Source: Deltaproteobacteria bacterium
GTDB taxonomy: Bacteria; Desulfobacterota; Desulfobacteria; Desulfobacterales; QNYZ01
NCBI GenBank assembly: GCA_003973265.1
Contig: QNYZ01000103.1
Location: 1-53,684 of the forward strand
DNA: 53,684 nucleotides
Reading direction: 5' to 3'
Shown here: positions 16,176 through 25,330 of the stretch, in pieces
Numbering within the stretch: position 1 is the stretch's first letter
How the letters are laid out: every line of letters begins with the position of its first letter
Translations under genes and position numbers: made by a program
The notes under the pieces: model-generated
Seen by the model: the letters and a program-made list of their open reading frames with translations, nothing else
What the model was told of the DNA's origin: nothing
Database searches by the model: none

Positions 16176-17531
16176 CTATTGATCAAAGCGTTTAATGCGC
16201 TTGTGCAGGTAGCTTCGATCCACACCGATGGCCCGGGCGGTTCGGGTGATGTTTTGTTCGTTTTGTTTGAGCTTGTGATGGATGAATTGTTTCTCGAATG
16301 CCGTGCGCGCCGCTTTAAAGCTGTCCATGGTCATCAGGTCCGGCAGGGCCGGCTGGATCTCACCGGCTCCGCCCGGGTTGTAGGGCGCGGGAAGATCCCG
16401 GGGCATGATAACATCCTTGTCGACCATAATGGCCAGACGTTCCACCAGGTTTTTCAGCTCTCTGACATTGCCCGGCCAGGCGTATTGGGTGAGCAGTCTC
16501 ATGGCCGCATCTGACATGGTTTTGGTTTTTTCCGAGGCCTGCTGTTTATCCTTGAAAAATGTATCCACCAGTAAAGGGATATCCGATATCCGTTCCCGTA
16601 AAGGGGGTACCCGCAGGGGTATAACGTTCAGACGATAGTAGAGATCCTCGCGAAAGTTACCGGCGGCAATTTCTTTTTCCAGGTCTTTATTACTGGCGGC
16701 GATCACCCGAAAGTCGATCTGGAGGGTACGGGTGCCGCCCACCCGCTGAAACTGCCGCTCCTGTAAAACCCGAAGGATTTTTGCCTGGGTTTTCAGGCTC
16801 ATATCTCCGATTTCATCCAGAAAAATGGTGCCGCTGCCGGTGAGCTCAAATTTACCCCGTTTTTTCTGGGTGGCGCCGGTAAATGCTCCTTTTTCATGGC
16901 CGAACAGTTCGCTTTCAATGAGTTCTTCGGGAATCGCGGCACAATTGACCGCGATGAGTGGCTGTTCGGCATGCTGGCTGAGCTGGTGGATGGTGCGGGC
17001 GACCAGCTCCTTGCCCACGCCGTTTTCACCGGTAATCAGAATCCAGGAATCAGTGGGGGCGGCCGTGGCGATTTCTCCCCTCAGTTTCATGACCGCCGGG
17101 CTGTTCCCGGTGATGGAATTTTTCTCCAGTGTTTTTCTCCGTAGATACCGGTTTTCTTCTTCCAGGCGGCGGTAATTTAATGCATTGTTGATGGCGACAA
17201 TGACCTTGTCGATGGACAGTGGTTTTTCAATCAGGTCGTAGGCGCCGAGTTTAATCGCTGTCACCGCCGTTTCAATGGTGCCGTGGCCGGTAATAATGAT
17301 AACCTGGAGAAACGGGTGCGCTTTTTTGATTTCTTTCAATGTATCAATACCGTCAATACCGGGCATCCAGATGTCGAGCAGCACCAGGTCCGGCGATTCC
17401 GCCTCGATGACCTTTAGTGCCTCGTACCCGTTGTAGGCCGAAAGGGGGGTAAACCCCTCATCAGACAGGAGGCCGCTTAGCGACTGGACAATGGAAGGTT
17501 CATCGTCGACGATGAGAATAGATGGTTGCAT
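16176..17531 (-). CDS. ntrX: Sigma-54-dependent response regulator, NtrX-like
   Basis: This encodes 451 residues. Residues 1-120 form a receiver domain with the phosphoacceptor Asp53 ([10 protein letters not shown]), the acidic pair DDEP near the start, and Lys in IEKPLS. Residues about 140-370 are the AAA+ domain with Walker A GENGVGKE, the sigma-54 contact loop GAFTGA, Walker B FLDEIG and arginine fingers. The C-terminus has a Fis-type helix-turn-helix ([16 protein letters not shown]). It activates sigma-54 promoters when phosphorylated. It lies 109 bases after the kinase gene ntrY, its probable partner, in an operon with a DUF4390 gene. The NtrX label follows from the NtrY partner; the target genes are unknown. 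Confidence 0.9.
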   Translation of the reverse strand: MQPSILIVDDEPSIVQSLSGLLSDEGFTPLSAYNGYEALKVIEAESPDLVLLDIWMPGIDGIDTLKEIKKAHPFLQVIIITGHGTIETAVTAIKLGAYDLIEKPLSIDKVIVAINNALNYRRLEEENRYLRRKTLEKNSITGNSPAVMKLRGEIATAAPTDSWILITGENGVGKELVARTIHQLSQHAEQPLIAVNCAAIPEELIESELFGHEKGAFTGATQKKRGKFELTGSGTIFLDEIGDMSLKTQAKILRVLQERQFQRVGGTRTLQIDFRVIAASNKDLEKEIAAGNFREDLYYRLNVIPLRVPPLRERISDIPLLVDTFFKDKQQASEKTKTMSDAAMRLLTQYAWPGNVRELKNLVERLAIMVDKDVIMPRDLPAPYNPGGAGEIQPALPDLMTMDSFKAARTAFEKQFIHHKLKQNEQNITRTARAIGVDRSYLHKRIKRFDQ

Positions 17532-17640
17532 GCGATTTTCCTATATAGCTTTAAATTTCAGGTTAAAGTTGAAAACTGGAGCGCGATAATTGACGATTGG
17601 TACGCCGTGGCACCGGGTCTCCATCGGCCGTTTTTATTGC

Positions 17641-19869
17641 CTACACGGGTAATTCAATAACGAACTTTGCTCCCCTGGGTTGATTGTCCACAACCCGGAT
17701 CATTCCCTTATGATCCGTAACAATGGAATTGACAATGGTCAGCCCCAGCCCCATCCCCGCACTTTTAGTGGAAAAATTTGGCTCAAACAGGCGGGTTTTG
17801 TCTTCATCCGTAATGCCGGGCCCGTCATCGGCCACCTCGATCCGGACCATTTTCAGAATGGGGTCATGCTCCAGGCGAATGACAATATTGCCCCTGTTTT
17901 TGATGGCGGCCACGGCATTGTCCACGAGGTTGATCATGGCCTGCTTGATTTGCCGGCGGTCAATATGCACCTTTGGCATGTTTTCAGTTATACTGCTGGT
18001 AAAGTGGATATCCGGATGGCCTTCTTTATAAAGTGCGACGGTTTCTTCGATTATATCCGGTAGATGATAAGGTTTAGGATTGGCCGTTGGGAATTTGGCG
18101 AAGGCAGAAAATTCATTGACCAGGGTACGGATTAAATCCACATGGTCGATAATCATCTGGGTGCATTCTTCAAAAACCGGTTCGTCAATCCGGGCCGCGT
18201 ATCGTCTTTTCAGGCGCTCAGCAGAAAGCGCAATGGGGGTCAACGGGTTTTTCACCTCGTGGGCAATGCGCCGGGCCACTTCCCGCCAGGCCGCCATCCG
18301 TTCCGCTTTTTCAAGGTCGGTGAGGTCATCGAAAACGATAACCATTCCGATGGGATCGCCGGATTCGGTTTTAAGGGCATTGATATGCAGAATAAAACTG
18401 CGGGGCTGATGGTTGATACTCAGCCGCAGGGGGCGTTCAACAGAATCGCTGGAGGTGTGCTTAAGCTCTTCAATGACCTCTTCGGTAAGGGCCAGATTCT
18501 GGCCCGCCAGCAGCTCTTGATACGGTTTATTGATCACGATAGATGCTTCCAGGTCGAGCAGCCGTTCTGCCGCCTTGTTCATCGTCCGGATATAGCCGTT
18601 GGCATCCAGGGAGATAACGCCGGCGGAAATGTTGCGCAGCACAATTTCCATATACCGGCGCCGTTGTTCGATTTCGTAATTCCGGTCTCTCAGCTGCTGG
18701 GCGGACTGCTCCAGTTGCCGCCGGTTCACCCGCAGGTCACGGGTCATATGGTTGAAGGAATCGACCAGACTGCCGATTTCATCATCTCCGATGTTGGCAA
18801 TGGAAAACCCGAGGTCCCCTTCCGCCACGCGCCTTGTTCCTTCGGCCAGGTTTTGAATGGGAATGCTGATTGAGCGGGCGAGGTAGAACCCGAACCAGAC
18901 GGCGCAAAACACCACGAGCAAAGCGACAATGGATAGTGTGATGTAGTAAGTACTCCTCACCGGGTTTTTCAACAGTTTCATCTGCTGGTATTCGTCAAAA
19001 CCTTTGGATATCGATGCCATGTTGGCCGAAAGATCCGGCGGAATCAGACGGGTAATGACCACAAAAGCCTTAACGCGCTTTCCTTTCTCGGCAAAAGGGA
19101 CCGTACCGATGGATCGGTAGAGCTCTCCATATTTCCCGGTTTCGGATATGGAATAGACCTGCGTATTACCCTTCCTTTCCAGCAACCGGCTGGAGGGAAT
19201 GGGGTGGAGGGCTTTGGGATCAATCTCGGGGCTGGCGGAGACTGAAAGTAGTTTGTTTCGGGGGGTATAGATCTCGAGCCCGTCAAAATTAAGTGATTTT
19301 TGAACCACCTTGACGTACCGGTCCAGATCTTTTCTCTGATCCGGGAGGAGGAGCTTTTTGGATTTCAGCTGGTAGGCGATTCGTTCTAAAAAAAACCGGT
19401 TGGTGTTTTCAATATTCCGGTAAAGCTGCTGGCCCACCTTGAGTGAATTTTCCAGGGCCTGTTCCACCGGTGCATTGAACCAGAAAGCGATACTGGTGGT
19501 GATAAACCAGAGGGAGAAAAAAAACAGAACACCGGTCGGCGCCAGCGTCAGGGAGATAAACGCCGTTACCAGACGCGTACGCAGCTTGGACCCTAAAATC
19601 CTTCGTTTGCGATCGTATAATAATTTGACCAGGTTGCGAAAGACGAGGAAAATAAGCAGCAGGAGCAGCAGCAAATTGATGTTCATTAAACTGAACATCA
19701 ATAATGTGTTGGAAACAGGGAATTCTGAGCCAAAGTTGAATAACCTGAACTCAATCCAGGTGAGCAGGCCGACGAGGAATGCAATGGCAACGATAATGAT
19801 CAGCTCACGCCGTCGACGCCTGGCGTCGTTTTTGCGGGTTGGATCGGATGATTTAAACCGGTTTGCCAT
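17641..19869 (-). CDS. ntrY: NtrY-like sensor histidine kinase
   Basis: This encodes 742 residues from the ATG at 19869, two bases after the DUF4390 stop codon. The frame runs open upstream to 19941, but those codons overlap DUF4390. Three to four N-terminal membrane helices (REL-IIIVAIAFLVGLLTW; LLLLLLIFLVF; LFFFSLWFITTS; ITLSIVALLVVFCAVWFG) surround a periplasmic sensor part. Then come HAMP (RRVAEGDLGFSI), PAS (RYMEIVLRNISAGVISLD), the H-box RIAHEVKNPLTPIALSAERL with the phosphorylated His, and an HATPase domain (NLVDNAVAAI, DDGPGI, GMGLGL). This is the NtrY layout. The signal sensed is unknown. Confidence 0.93.
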   Translation of the reverse strand: MANRFKSSDPTRKNDARRRRRELIIIVAIAFLVGLLTWIEFRLFNFGSEFPVSNTLLMFSLMNINLLLLLLLIFLVFRNLVKLLYDRKRRILGSKLRTRLVTAFISLTLAPTGVLFFFSLWFITTSIAFWFNAPVEQALENSLKVGQQLYRNIENTNRFFLERIAYQLKSKKLLLPDQRKDLDRYVKVVQKSLNFDGLEIYTPRNKLLSVSASPEIDPKALHPIPSSRLLERKGNTQVYSISETGKYGELYRSIGTVPFAEKGKRVKAFVVITRLIPPDLSANMASISKGFDEYQQMKLLKNPVRSTYYITLSIVALLVVFCAVWFGFYLARSISIPIQNLAEGTRRVAEGDLGFSIANIGDDEIGSLVDSFNHMTRDLRVNRRQLEQSAQQLRDRNYEIEQRRRYMEIVLRNISAGVISLDANGYIRTMNKAAERLLDLEASIVINKPYQELLAGQNLALTEEVIEELKHTSSDSVERPLRLSINHQPRSFILHINALKTESGDPIGMVIVFDDLTDLEKAERMAAWREVARRIAHEVKNPLTPIALSAERLKRRYAARIDEPVFEECTQMIIDHVDLIRTLVNEFSAFAKFPTANPKPYHLPDIIEETVALYKEGHPDIHFTSSITENMPKVHIDRRQIKQAMINLVDNAVAAIKNRGNIVIRLEHDPILKMVRIEVADDGPGITDEDKTRLFEPNFSTKSAGMGLGLTIVNSIVTDHKGMIRVVDNQPRGAKFVIELPV

Positions 19870-19873
19870 GATC

Positions 19874-20440
19874 TTAATAAATGAAATCCATCGTGTACCA
19901 GTCCGTTTCAAAATCCCAGAGGGAAAGAAAAAAAAGGACATAATGAAGGTAAGGGGGCAGCTTCAGTTTGCTTAATTTTGCCCGGGTACGGATTTGATAT
20001 TGCTGGCCCTTGACCAGCCGGTTGAGCGCAATCACCTTCAAACTATCCACATGGGTCATCAGTTTTTTGGCATCCTCAAGCGATGTGACGACCGTGGGAT
20101 TTTTTTCCCACGAGCGGGTAATCGTAAACTCGTTTTTCAACCGGTCAAATTTAACGGTATGGGTAACGGTCAGGTCGGCGATCTTTTTGTCGAACCAGAG
20201 GGAACGATCTTTGTATAGAGAAATATAAAAGGAAAAAGTTGTTGATACGCCGCTTAAAACGGCTTCCGTCATTTTCGGTCTGAAGGCGCCCTCTACGGCC
20301 AGGTAGATCAGCAGGTCATCACGCGTATTGGTGATAATGATATCAGTCAGCCTGGCTTCTTCGGCAAACCCGGCGACCGAATATAAAAGAACCAGAAACA
20401 TGATTGGAACAATGATGGTCCGTTTTCCGGTAAACATCAT
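19874..20440 (-). CDS. DUF4390 exported protein, NtrY/NtrX-operon partner
   Basis: This 188-residue protein has a signal peptide (IIVPIMFLVLLYSVAGFAEEA; cleavage near residue 27) and a beta-rich body. DUF4390 features are DLLIYLAVEGAFRPKM near the start, the central SLWFDKKIADLTVTHTVKFD, and the C-terminal PPYLHYVLFFLSLWDFETDW. Members commonly sit directly upstream of NtrY-type kinases, which suggests a periplasmic accessory to sensing, but no biochemical role is known to me. It is the first gene of the operon and its stop is two bases from the ntrY ATG. The start is one of two adjacent ATGs at 20440 and 20437; the ribosome-binding site is weak. Confidence 0.88.
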   Translation of the reverse strand: MMFTGKRTIIVPIMFLVLLYSVAGFAEEARLTDIIITNTRDDLLIYLAVEGAFRPKMTEAVLSGVSTTFSFYISLYKDRSLWFDKKIADLTVTHTVKFDRLKNEFTITRSWEKNPTVVTSLEDAKKLMTHVDSLKVIALNRLVKGQQYQIRTRAKLSKLKLPPYLHYVLFFLSLWDFETDWYTMDFIY

Positions 20441-20516
20441 GGGGCTCTATTCATTGAAATGATTATCAGAGATAAAATATTGATTAAACATTAAAATTTT
20501 TGTTCATTTGAATGAA

Positions 20517-20545
20517 ATATTAATAAACTCCGGGTGAAATGGCAA
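20517..20545 (-). promoter_or_regulatory. Sigma-70-like promoter of the DUF4390-ntrY-ntrX operon
   Basis: On the minus strand, TTGCCA (20545-20540) is followed after exactly 17 bases by TAATAT (20522-20517), close to consensus. An AT-rich leader of about 70 bases runs to the first ATG. Confidence 0.65.
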
Positions 20546-20755
20546 GTTTTTTTCAGCACCTGCCGGTGAATCACCCGGAATTACCACGCTTTTCGCCGCT
20601 GGGAATGCCTGGTTAAAGAAAAGAAACGCAATGGCGGACGGTTTTTTTCATTCCATGCGTTTAACTCTATTCCTGCAGGCTTCCCGCCCGGGCATATATG
20701 GAGATAACGATGTGTCGAGGACCGGTTTTATGGATCTGCCCGATGCGGTCAATCC
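20546..20755. other. Gene-free stretch between lpxC and the ntr operon promoter
   Basis: This lies beyond the 3' end of lpxC. It contains short plus-strand frames without family features. No convincing terminator hairpin was found. Confidence 0.4.
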
Positions 20756-21679
20756 CTATGCCTGAGAAGAAATCACATGGGTCTCCCATGATTGTTTCCG
20801 GGACAGGAATTTTTTTAAAAAGGCGTGATTCAACGCGTGGCCGCTTTTATCGGTCTTGATATGTCCCAGGAGCGGCATGCCCAGCAGGGAGAAATCCCCC
20901 AGGCAGTCGAGAATTTTGTGACGGACGAATTCATCGGTGTATCGCAAGCCGCCTTCGTTGAGGATGGATTCACCATCGATGACGACCACGTTGTCGAGCG
21001 AGCATCCCCTGGATAATCCCAACTGTTTTAGCTGCTGGTAGTCAGAATAAAAACCGAATGTTCGCGCGTGGCTGATCTCTTTTTCAAAAGTGTCGTTGGT
21101 AATGACCACGGACAATTCCTGTTCCCGGATGAGGGGATGATCAAATTTGATGCGATTGGTTATTTGAAATGTGTCGGACGGGTAAACGGTGACGGACCGG
21201 TCTCCCTGGAAGATGGAGATCGGTTCCTTGACTTTAAAATAATACCGGGAGCCCCCCTGGGTTTCGATCCCGGTGTCACGGATCGCTTCGGCAAAAGGAT
21301 ATGCGCTGCCGTCCATAATGGGTATCTCATGTGTATCGACCTCGACCAGGGCATTATCAATGCCCATCCCGTAAAAACTCGCCATCAGGTGTTCAATGGT
21401 GGAAAGAATATATCCGTCCTGCCCGATGACCGTTGCCAGGCTGGTATCGACCACATTTCTGAAATGGGCGCTGATCACCGGTTTACCGGGAAGGTCCGCG
21501 CGCATGAACTTGATGCCGTGGTTGATGGCGGCCGGGTGGATCGTCAGGTGGACCGGATTTCCCGAATGAACGCCGATTCCGGTACACCGGGCTGCTTTTT
21601 TCAAGGTTCGCTGATGGGTATGCAATCCGTTTTTTGCAACGGTTGGTTGTGATATCTGTTCAGATCGGGTGGCTGCCAA
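20756..21679 (-). CDS. lpxC: UDP-3-O-acyl-N-acetylglucosamine deacetylase
   Basis: This zinc enzyme carries out the committed step of lipid A synthesis, removing acetate from UDP-3-O-acyl-GlcNAc. A TTG at 21679 preceded by AGAAGGAGG gives 307 residues, the usual LpxC length. The frame stays open upstream to 21904, but that 75-codon extension (HPYHHWQKKNAAGHAS) does not look like LpxC. Motifs seen are GIGVHSG near the N-terminus, STIEHLMAS with the first zinc His, the substrate loop IPIMDGSAYPF, HARTFGFYSD, VRHKILDCLGDFSLLG with the second His and the Asp ligand, and GHALNHAF with the catalytic His. It shows that the organism has an LPS-type outer membrane. Confidence 0.95.
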   Translation of the reverse strand: MAATRSEQISQPTVAKNGLHTHQRTLKKAARCTGIGVHSGNPVHLTIHPAAINHGIKFMRADLPGKPVISAHFRNVVDTSLATVIGQDGYILSTIEHLMASFYGMGIDNALVEVDTHEIPIMDGSAYPFAEAIRDTGIETQGGSRYYFKVKEPISIFQGDRSVTVYPSDTFQITNRIKFDHPLIREQELSVVITNDTFEKEISHARTFGFYSDYQQLKQLGLSRGCSLDNVVVIDGESILNEGGLRYTDEFVRHKILDCLGDFSLLGMPLLGHIKTDKSGHALNHAFLKKFLSRKQSWETHVISSQA

Positions 21680-22147
21680 TCGTCCTCCTTCTGGTTCTTT
21701 TTGTAACCTGCCGCTCATCTCATTGAGCACATCGGTAAAACCGCATCCGGTCGATGCATGCCCGGCGGCGTTTTTTTTCTGCCAATGGTGGTACGGGTGA
21801 CATGATACAATGCATAGCAAAAGTAGTGCCGCAGGCTGTGTCCGGCTCAATATTCTCTGTTCAACCGGCACCTGTACGAGTATCAACCAGGTGATTTTAC
21901 ACATTTATATTTTCACAAAACCGTATGAAACAGTGCAGCCGGTTTTTGTGGAAAGGCGTGCCTGCCTGGTTTCTGCCAGTGGCGTATCAGCCTCGTTTTT
22001 TCTTTAACTGTGGCATATACGACACATTTTGCCGCAAGTAAACCCATTCCAGATAAAATGATTGTGCCGGTATCATCGGTTTGGTATGGCTAATCATTCA
22101 CCATTTTGATTCGGATGGTGTTTTACCGTAATTGGCGGGAGGGAATA
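21680..22147. other. Divergent intergenic region between lpxC and yifB
   Basis: There are about 470 bases with no supported gene. It must hold the promoters of both flanking genes. The lpxC side has an open but non-conserved upstream extension. A weak plus-strand candidate for yifB is TTGTGC with TATGGC 17 bases downstream near 22060-22095. No operator or riboswitch was recognised. Confidence 0.4.
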
Positions 22148-23674
22148 TTGTTAGCCAGGGTGCTGAGCAGTGCCGTGATCGGAATAGATGCCTACCTGGT
22201 GGAGGTAGAGGTGGATATTTCCGCCGGGCTGCCTTCGTTTACCACCGTGGGCCTTCCTGAAACAGCCGTAAAAGAGAGCCGGGAACGGGTTAAATCAGCG
22301 ATTACGAACTCCGGCTATTCGTTTCCCGACGACCGGATCACCGTGAACCTGGCCCCTGCCGGTATTAAAAAGGAAGGGACCGGATTTGACCTGCCCATCG
22401 CCATGGGGATTCTGACTGCCACCAAAACAATTCCACAGAATCTGATCGAAAAATTTCTTATGCTGGGCGAGCTGTCGCTGGATGGCCGGGTCAAGCCGGT
22501 GCAGGGGGTGCTGCCGATGGCTCTTGCGGCAGCCGAAGCTGGATACCGGGGGATTGTTGTCCCCGAAGACAATCGCCGGGAAGCGGCGGTGGTGGATGGT
22601 ATCGATGTTTATCCCGCCAGAACCCTGGCCCAGGGGGTTGATTTCTTACGGGGATTTGCCACGATTGAACCTGAAAAGACCGATATCGACGGGCTCTTTT
22701 CCATGCGGAACGATCTGGATGTCGATTTTTCCGAGGTCATGGGACAGGAACATGTCAAACGATCCATGGAAGTGGCCGCCGCCGGCGGGCATAACCTGTT
22801 GATGGTGGGGCCGCCGGGGTCGGGAAAAACCATGATTGCCCGGCGTCTGTCCAGTATTCTCCCCGCGATTACGTTTGAGGAGGCTATTGAAACCACCAAA
22901 ATTTTCAGCGTGGTGGGCATGCTTGAAAAAGAGCAGGCCCTGGTCACCCGCCGGCCTTTTCGTGCACCGCATCATACTATTTCCGATGCCGGCCTGATCG
23001 GCGGTGGCCATATTCCCAGGCCCGGCGAAGTGAGCCTGGCTCACAATGGTGTACTGTTTCTCGACGAGCTGGCTGAGTATAAAAAACATGTTCTGGAGGT
23101 GCTTCGCCAACCTCTGGAAGATCACCGGGTAACCATCTCCCGGGCGGCCTCCACGATTACCTATCCGTCCCGGTTTATGCTGGTGGCCGCCATGAATCCG
23201 TGTCCGTGCGGCTATCTGTCCGACCCGAAACATTCCTGCCACTGCACTGCGCACCAGATCCACCGGTACCGGTCTAAAATTTCCGGCCCCCTGCTGGACC
23301 GGATCGATATCCATGTGGAAGTACCGGCCGTGCCGTATAAAGATTTATTGAAGCAGACTTCTGCCGAATCATCCGAACAGATCCGGTCGCGGGTAACGTC
23401 GGCAAGAGAACGGCAGCAGAAACGGTTTGCCCGGTCAAAGATATTCTGCAACGCCCAGATGAACAATCGTCAGATCAAAGCGTATTGCCGGATCGATGAC
23501 GCGTCGGACCGATTGCTTGAAACGGCCATTGATAAGATCGGCCTGTCCGCCCGGGCGTATAACCGGATTATAAAAATTGCCCGCACCATCGCCGATCTGG
23601 TCCCTGCCGACCGGATAACCTCCGACCATATCTCCGAAGCGATTCAATATCGCAGCCTTGATCGGAAAAAATAA
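22148..23674 (+). CDS. comM: YifB/ComM-family AAA+ ATPase (Mg-chelatase-like)
   Basis: This encodes 508 residues from the TTG at 22148, which follows GGGAGG and gives the typical opening LARVLSSAVIGIDAYLVEVE. The N-terminal ChlI-like domain has GLPSFTTVGLPETAVKESRERV and TVNLAPAGIKKEGTGFDLPI. The AAA+ core has Walker A GPPGSGKT, the FRAPHHTISDAGLIGGG box, Walker B LFLDELAEY and the MNPCPCGY motif. The C-terminal domain (KIGLSARAYNRIIKIARTIADL) is the Mg_chelatase_C module. ComM helicases drive branch migration during natural transformation; in most bacteria carrying this gene the role is untested. There is no competence gene next to it. Confidence 0.93.
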   Translation: MLARVLSSAVIGIDAYLVEVEVDISAGLPSFTTVGLPETAVKESRERVKSAITNSGYSFPDDRITVNLAPAGIKKEGTGFDLPIAMGILTATKTIPQNLIEKFLMLGELSLDGRVKPVQGVLPMALAAAEAGYRGIVVPEDNRREAAVVDGIDVYPARTLAQGVDFLRGFATIEPEKTDIDGLFSMRNDLDVDFSEVMGQEHVKRSMEVAAAGGHNLLMVGPPGSGKTMIARRLSSILPAITFEEAIETTKIFSVVGMLEKEQALVTRRPFRAPHHTISDAGLIGGGHIPRPGEVSLAHNGVLFLDELAEYKKHVLEVLRQPLEDHRVTISRAASTITYPSRFMLVAAMNPCPCGYLSDPKHSCHCTAHQIHRYRSKISGPLLDRIDIHVEVPAVPYKDLLKQTSAESSEQIRSRVTSARERQQKRFARSKIFCNAQMNNRQIKAYCRIDDASDRLLETAIDKIGLSARAYNRIIKIARTIADLVPADRITSDHISEAIQYRSLDRKK

Positions 23675-23812
23675 ATTTGTAAAAAATGCCGCGGGGGTTG
23701 ACATTGATAAGGCAACGCATCATTTTAAAGCCAAATGACGCATCGCGTTATTTGTTTTGGAAACGGATTACCATGATATGAAAAAGAGGGTTGAAAATTA
23801 AAGGAGCGGATC

Positions 23813-24460
23813 ATGGCGGGGGCGAATTCCAGAAAGAAAACGGCATCGAAATATCATCTCGTTAATAATTATAATGAAATATCTGGTTATCTGGTTGATA
23901 TTGTAAAAAAATATAATGATAAGGTGGCAGTACCGACAGTGGCGGCCACCACGGAGGCCATTGATCTGATGCGCAGGGATCCGAAAAAAGCGGTTGAAAA
24001 AATATCGGATGGCGGCCGGCAATGGGTTGCCGATGTCCAGGAAGCGCTGCGTCAGCAGATCCGTCAGCGTGTGGATGACGGCAGGGAACTGGTAGAGGAA
24101 CTGGCCGAAAACCCGCAAGAGGTCATCGGCAATTATGTTGCGGACGGTAAATCGTGGGCCACGGACATTTTTGGTAATACGATTGAGATCGTTAAGGATA
24201 TGGCAGAAGACGGCAAAACGCTGGTGGATGAGATCCGGGCCGATCCCATGGCGGTGGCCGGTGATATCGTCAAGACTGGTAAAAAATACATGGCGCGGTT
24301 GCCCGGCATCAGCGCAATAGAAGAACAGATGGCGGAAAAAGGAAGTGCGATCATTGAGACACTGAACCTGTCGACCCGCAGCGACATCAAAAAACTGTCC
24401 GATGCCATCGATAAGCTGAATAAGAAAGTCGGTCGGATCAGCAAACGGATGAGCGGATAA
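23813..24460 (+). CDS. Phasin-like PHA-granule protein with three 44-residue repeats
   Basis: This 215-residue soluble, strongly helical protein sits directly upstream of phaR behind an excellent AAAGGAGCGG site. From about residue 52 it contains three 44-residue repeats: MRRDPKKAVEKISDGGRQW..., LAENPQEVIGNYVADGKSW..., IRADPMAVAGDIVKTGKKY.... Each has an (N/D)P near position 4, a G at 16, an aromatic at 19 and a second (D/K)G near 37. The C-terminus reads LNLSTRSDIKKLSDAIDKL followed by a short coiled coil. The same pattern (MNLATRSQVMSLTDQIEAL) ends the neighbouring PhaR protein and resembles the tails of PhaF/PhaI phasins. Granule binding is inferred from this and from the neighbourhood; no assigned domain covers the repeats as far as I know. 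Confidence 0.65.
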   Translation: MAGANSRKKTASKYHLVNNYNEISGYLVDIVKKYNDKVAVPTVAATTEAIDLMRRDPKKAVEKISDGGRQWVADVQEALRQQIRQRVDDGRELVEELAENPQEVIGNYVADGKSWATDIFGNTIEIVKDMAEDGKTLVDEIRADPMAVAGDIVKTGKKYMARLPGISAIEEQMAEKGSAIIETLNLSTRSDIKKLSDAIDKLNKKVGRISKRMSG

Positions 24461-24537
24461 TCGGCGGACCTGCAAAGACGAGTGGCCCGGCTCGATACCA
24501 GCATAACCAAAAAAAAACGATAATAAAAGGCGGCTCC

Positions 24538-25143
24538 ATGCGGTTGATAAAAAAATATGCCAACCGAAAACTGTATGATACCACAGCCAGAAAATATATC
24601 TCCCAGGGCCGGGTGGCGGAACTGATCAAAAATGGCGAGCCGGTCCGCATCGTTGATCATGTCACCGGTGAAGATATTACCGCTGCGGTGGTGTCCCGGC
24701 TGCTGGGAGAGGAAAATGCGCCCGAGAACGGGGGGATTCCGGCCGGTATGCTGGTTCAGCTGCTACGCAAAGGGAGTGATACCTTAACCGACTATGCTCA
24801 TAAATACACCTCGATCTTTCAAGGCGCCATGACTCTGGCCGAGGATGAGGTGGACTCGCTGGTGCACCGGCTGGTGAAAAATAGAGAAATAACCGTTACC
24901 GAGGCCAAGCGGTTGAAGCACGACCTGACCCGTTATACCGGCCATCTAAAATCGTGGATCAGTGAAAAAATCGATCTGCGCGTCAACGAGGTCCTGGGTA
25001 AAATGAATCTGGCCACCCGGTCTCAGGTGATGTCTCTTACCGATCAGATAGAGGCATTGACCCGCCAGGTCGATCGGCTGGAAAAAGCGGTGACCACCCG
25101 CGGGCCGGGGAAGCAGGCCGGAGCGTCGCGTGACGTCCAATAA
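24538..25143 (+). CDS. phaR: Polyhydroxyalkanoate synthesis regulator PhaR
   Basis: This encodes 201 residues. The N-terminal 60 are the PHA accumulation regulator DNA-binding domain: IKKYANRKLYDTTARKYIS, then VRIVDHVTGEDITAAVV. PhaR represses phasin and PHA genes and is released when it binds nascent granules. The middle (about 80-130) is helical, and the C-terminus (KMNLATRSQVMSLTDQIEAL, then TRQVDRLEKA) is a coiled coil shared with the upstream protein. It lies 77 bases after that gene on the same strand; the putative Shine-Dalgarno sequence is AAAGGCGG. No PHA synthase (phaC/phaE) is in the window, so the pathway genes must be elsewhere. Confidence 0.9.
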   Translation: MRLIKKYANRKLYDTTARKYISQGRVAELIKNGEPVRIVDHVTGEDITAAVVSRLLGEENAPENGGIPAGMLVQLLRKGSDTLTDYAHKYTSIFQGAMTLAEDEVDSLVHRLVKNREITVTEAKRLKHDLTRYTGHLKSWISEKIDLRVNEVLGKMNLATRSQVMSLTDQIEALTRQVDRLEKAVTTRGPGKQAGASRDVQ

Positions 25144-25159
25144 GGAAAAAATAAACGCA

Positions 25160-25297
25160 ATGCTCCAGATGCCGTTTTTACTGGCATGGTATCTGTTCGG
25201 GTTTTTACTGGAATTTATTATTGAATTTCCGTTCAGGGTGGCCTTTTTTCTCAGAACCCGCCAGGCAAAAAGAAAAAGATCGCCAGGCTGTCGATAG
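25160..25297 (+). CDS. Small membrane protein of 45 residues next to phaR
   Basis: An ATG at 25160, 16 bases after the phaR stop, opens 45 codons. It has one hydrophobic helix (FLLAWYLFGFLLEFIIEF, about residues 6-23) and then a basic, amphipathic tail rich in Arg and Lys (RTRQAKRKR). AAGGAAAA lies about 10 bases upstream. A hydrophobic stem with a cationic end suits the inner membrane or a granule surface. I do not recognise a family. The position right behind phaR is the main argument that it is real; without homologues it could be chance. Confidence 0.45.
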   Translation: MLQMPFLLAWYLFGFLLEFIIEFPFRVAFFLRTRQAKRKRSPGCR

Positions 25298-25330
25298 TAG
25301 CAGGGACAGCATGCGCTTCACCGGATTTGG

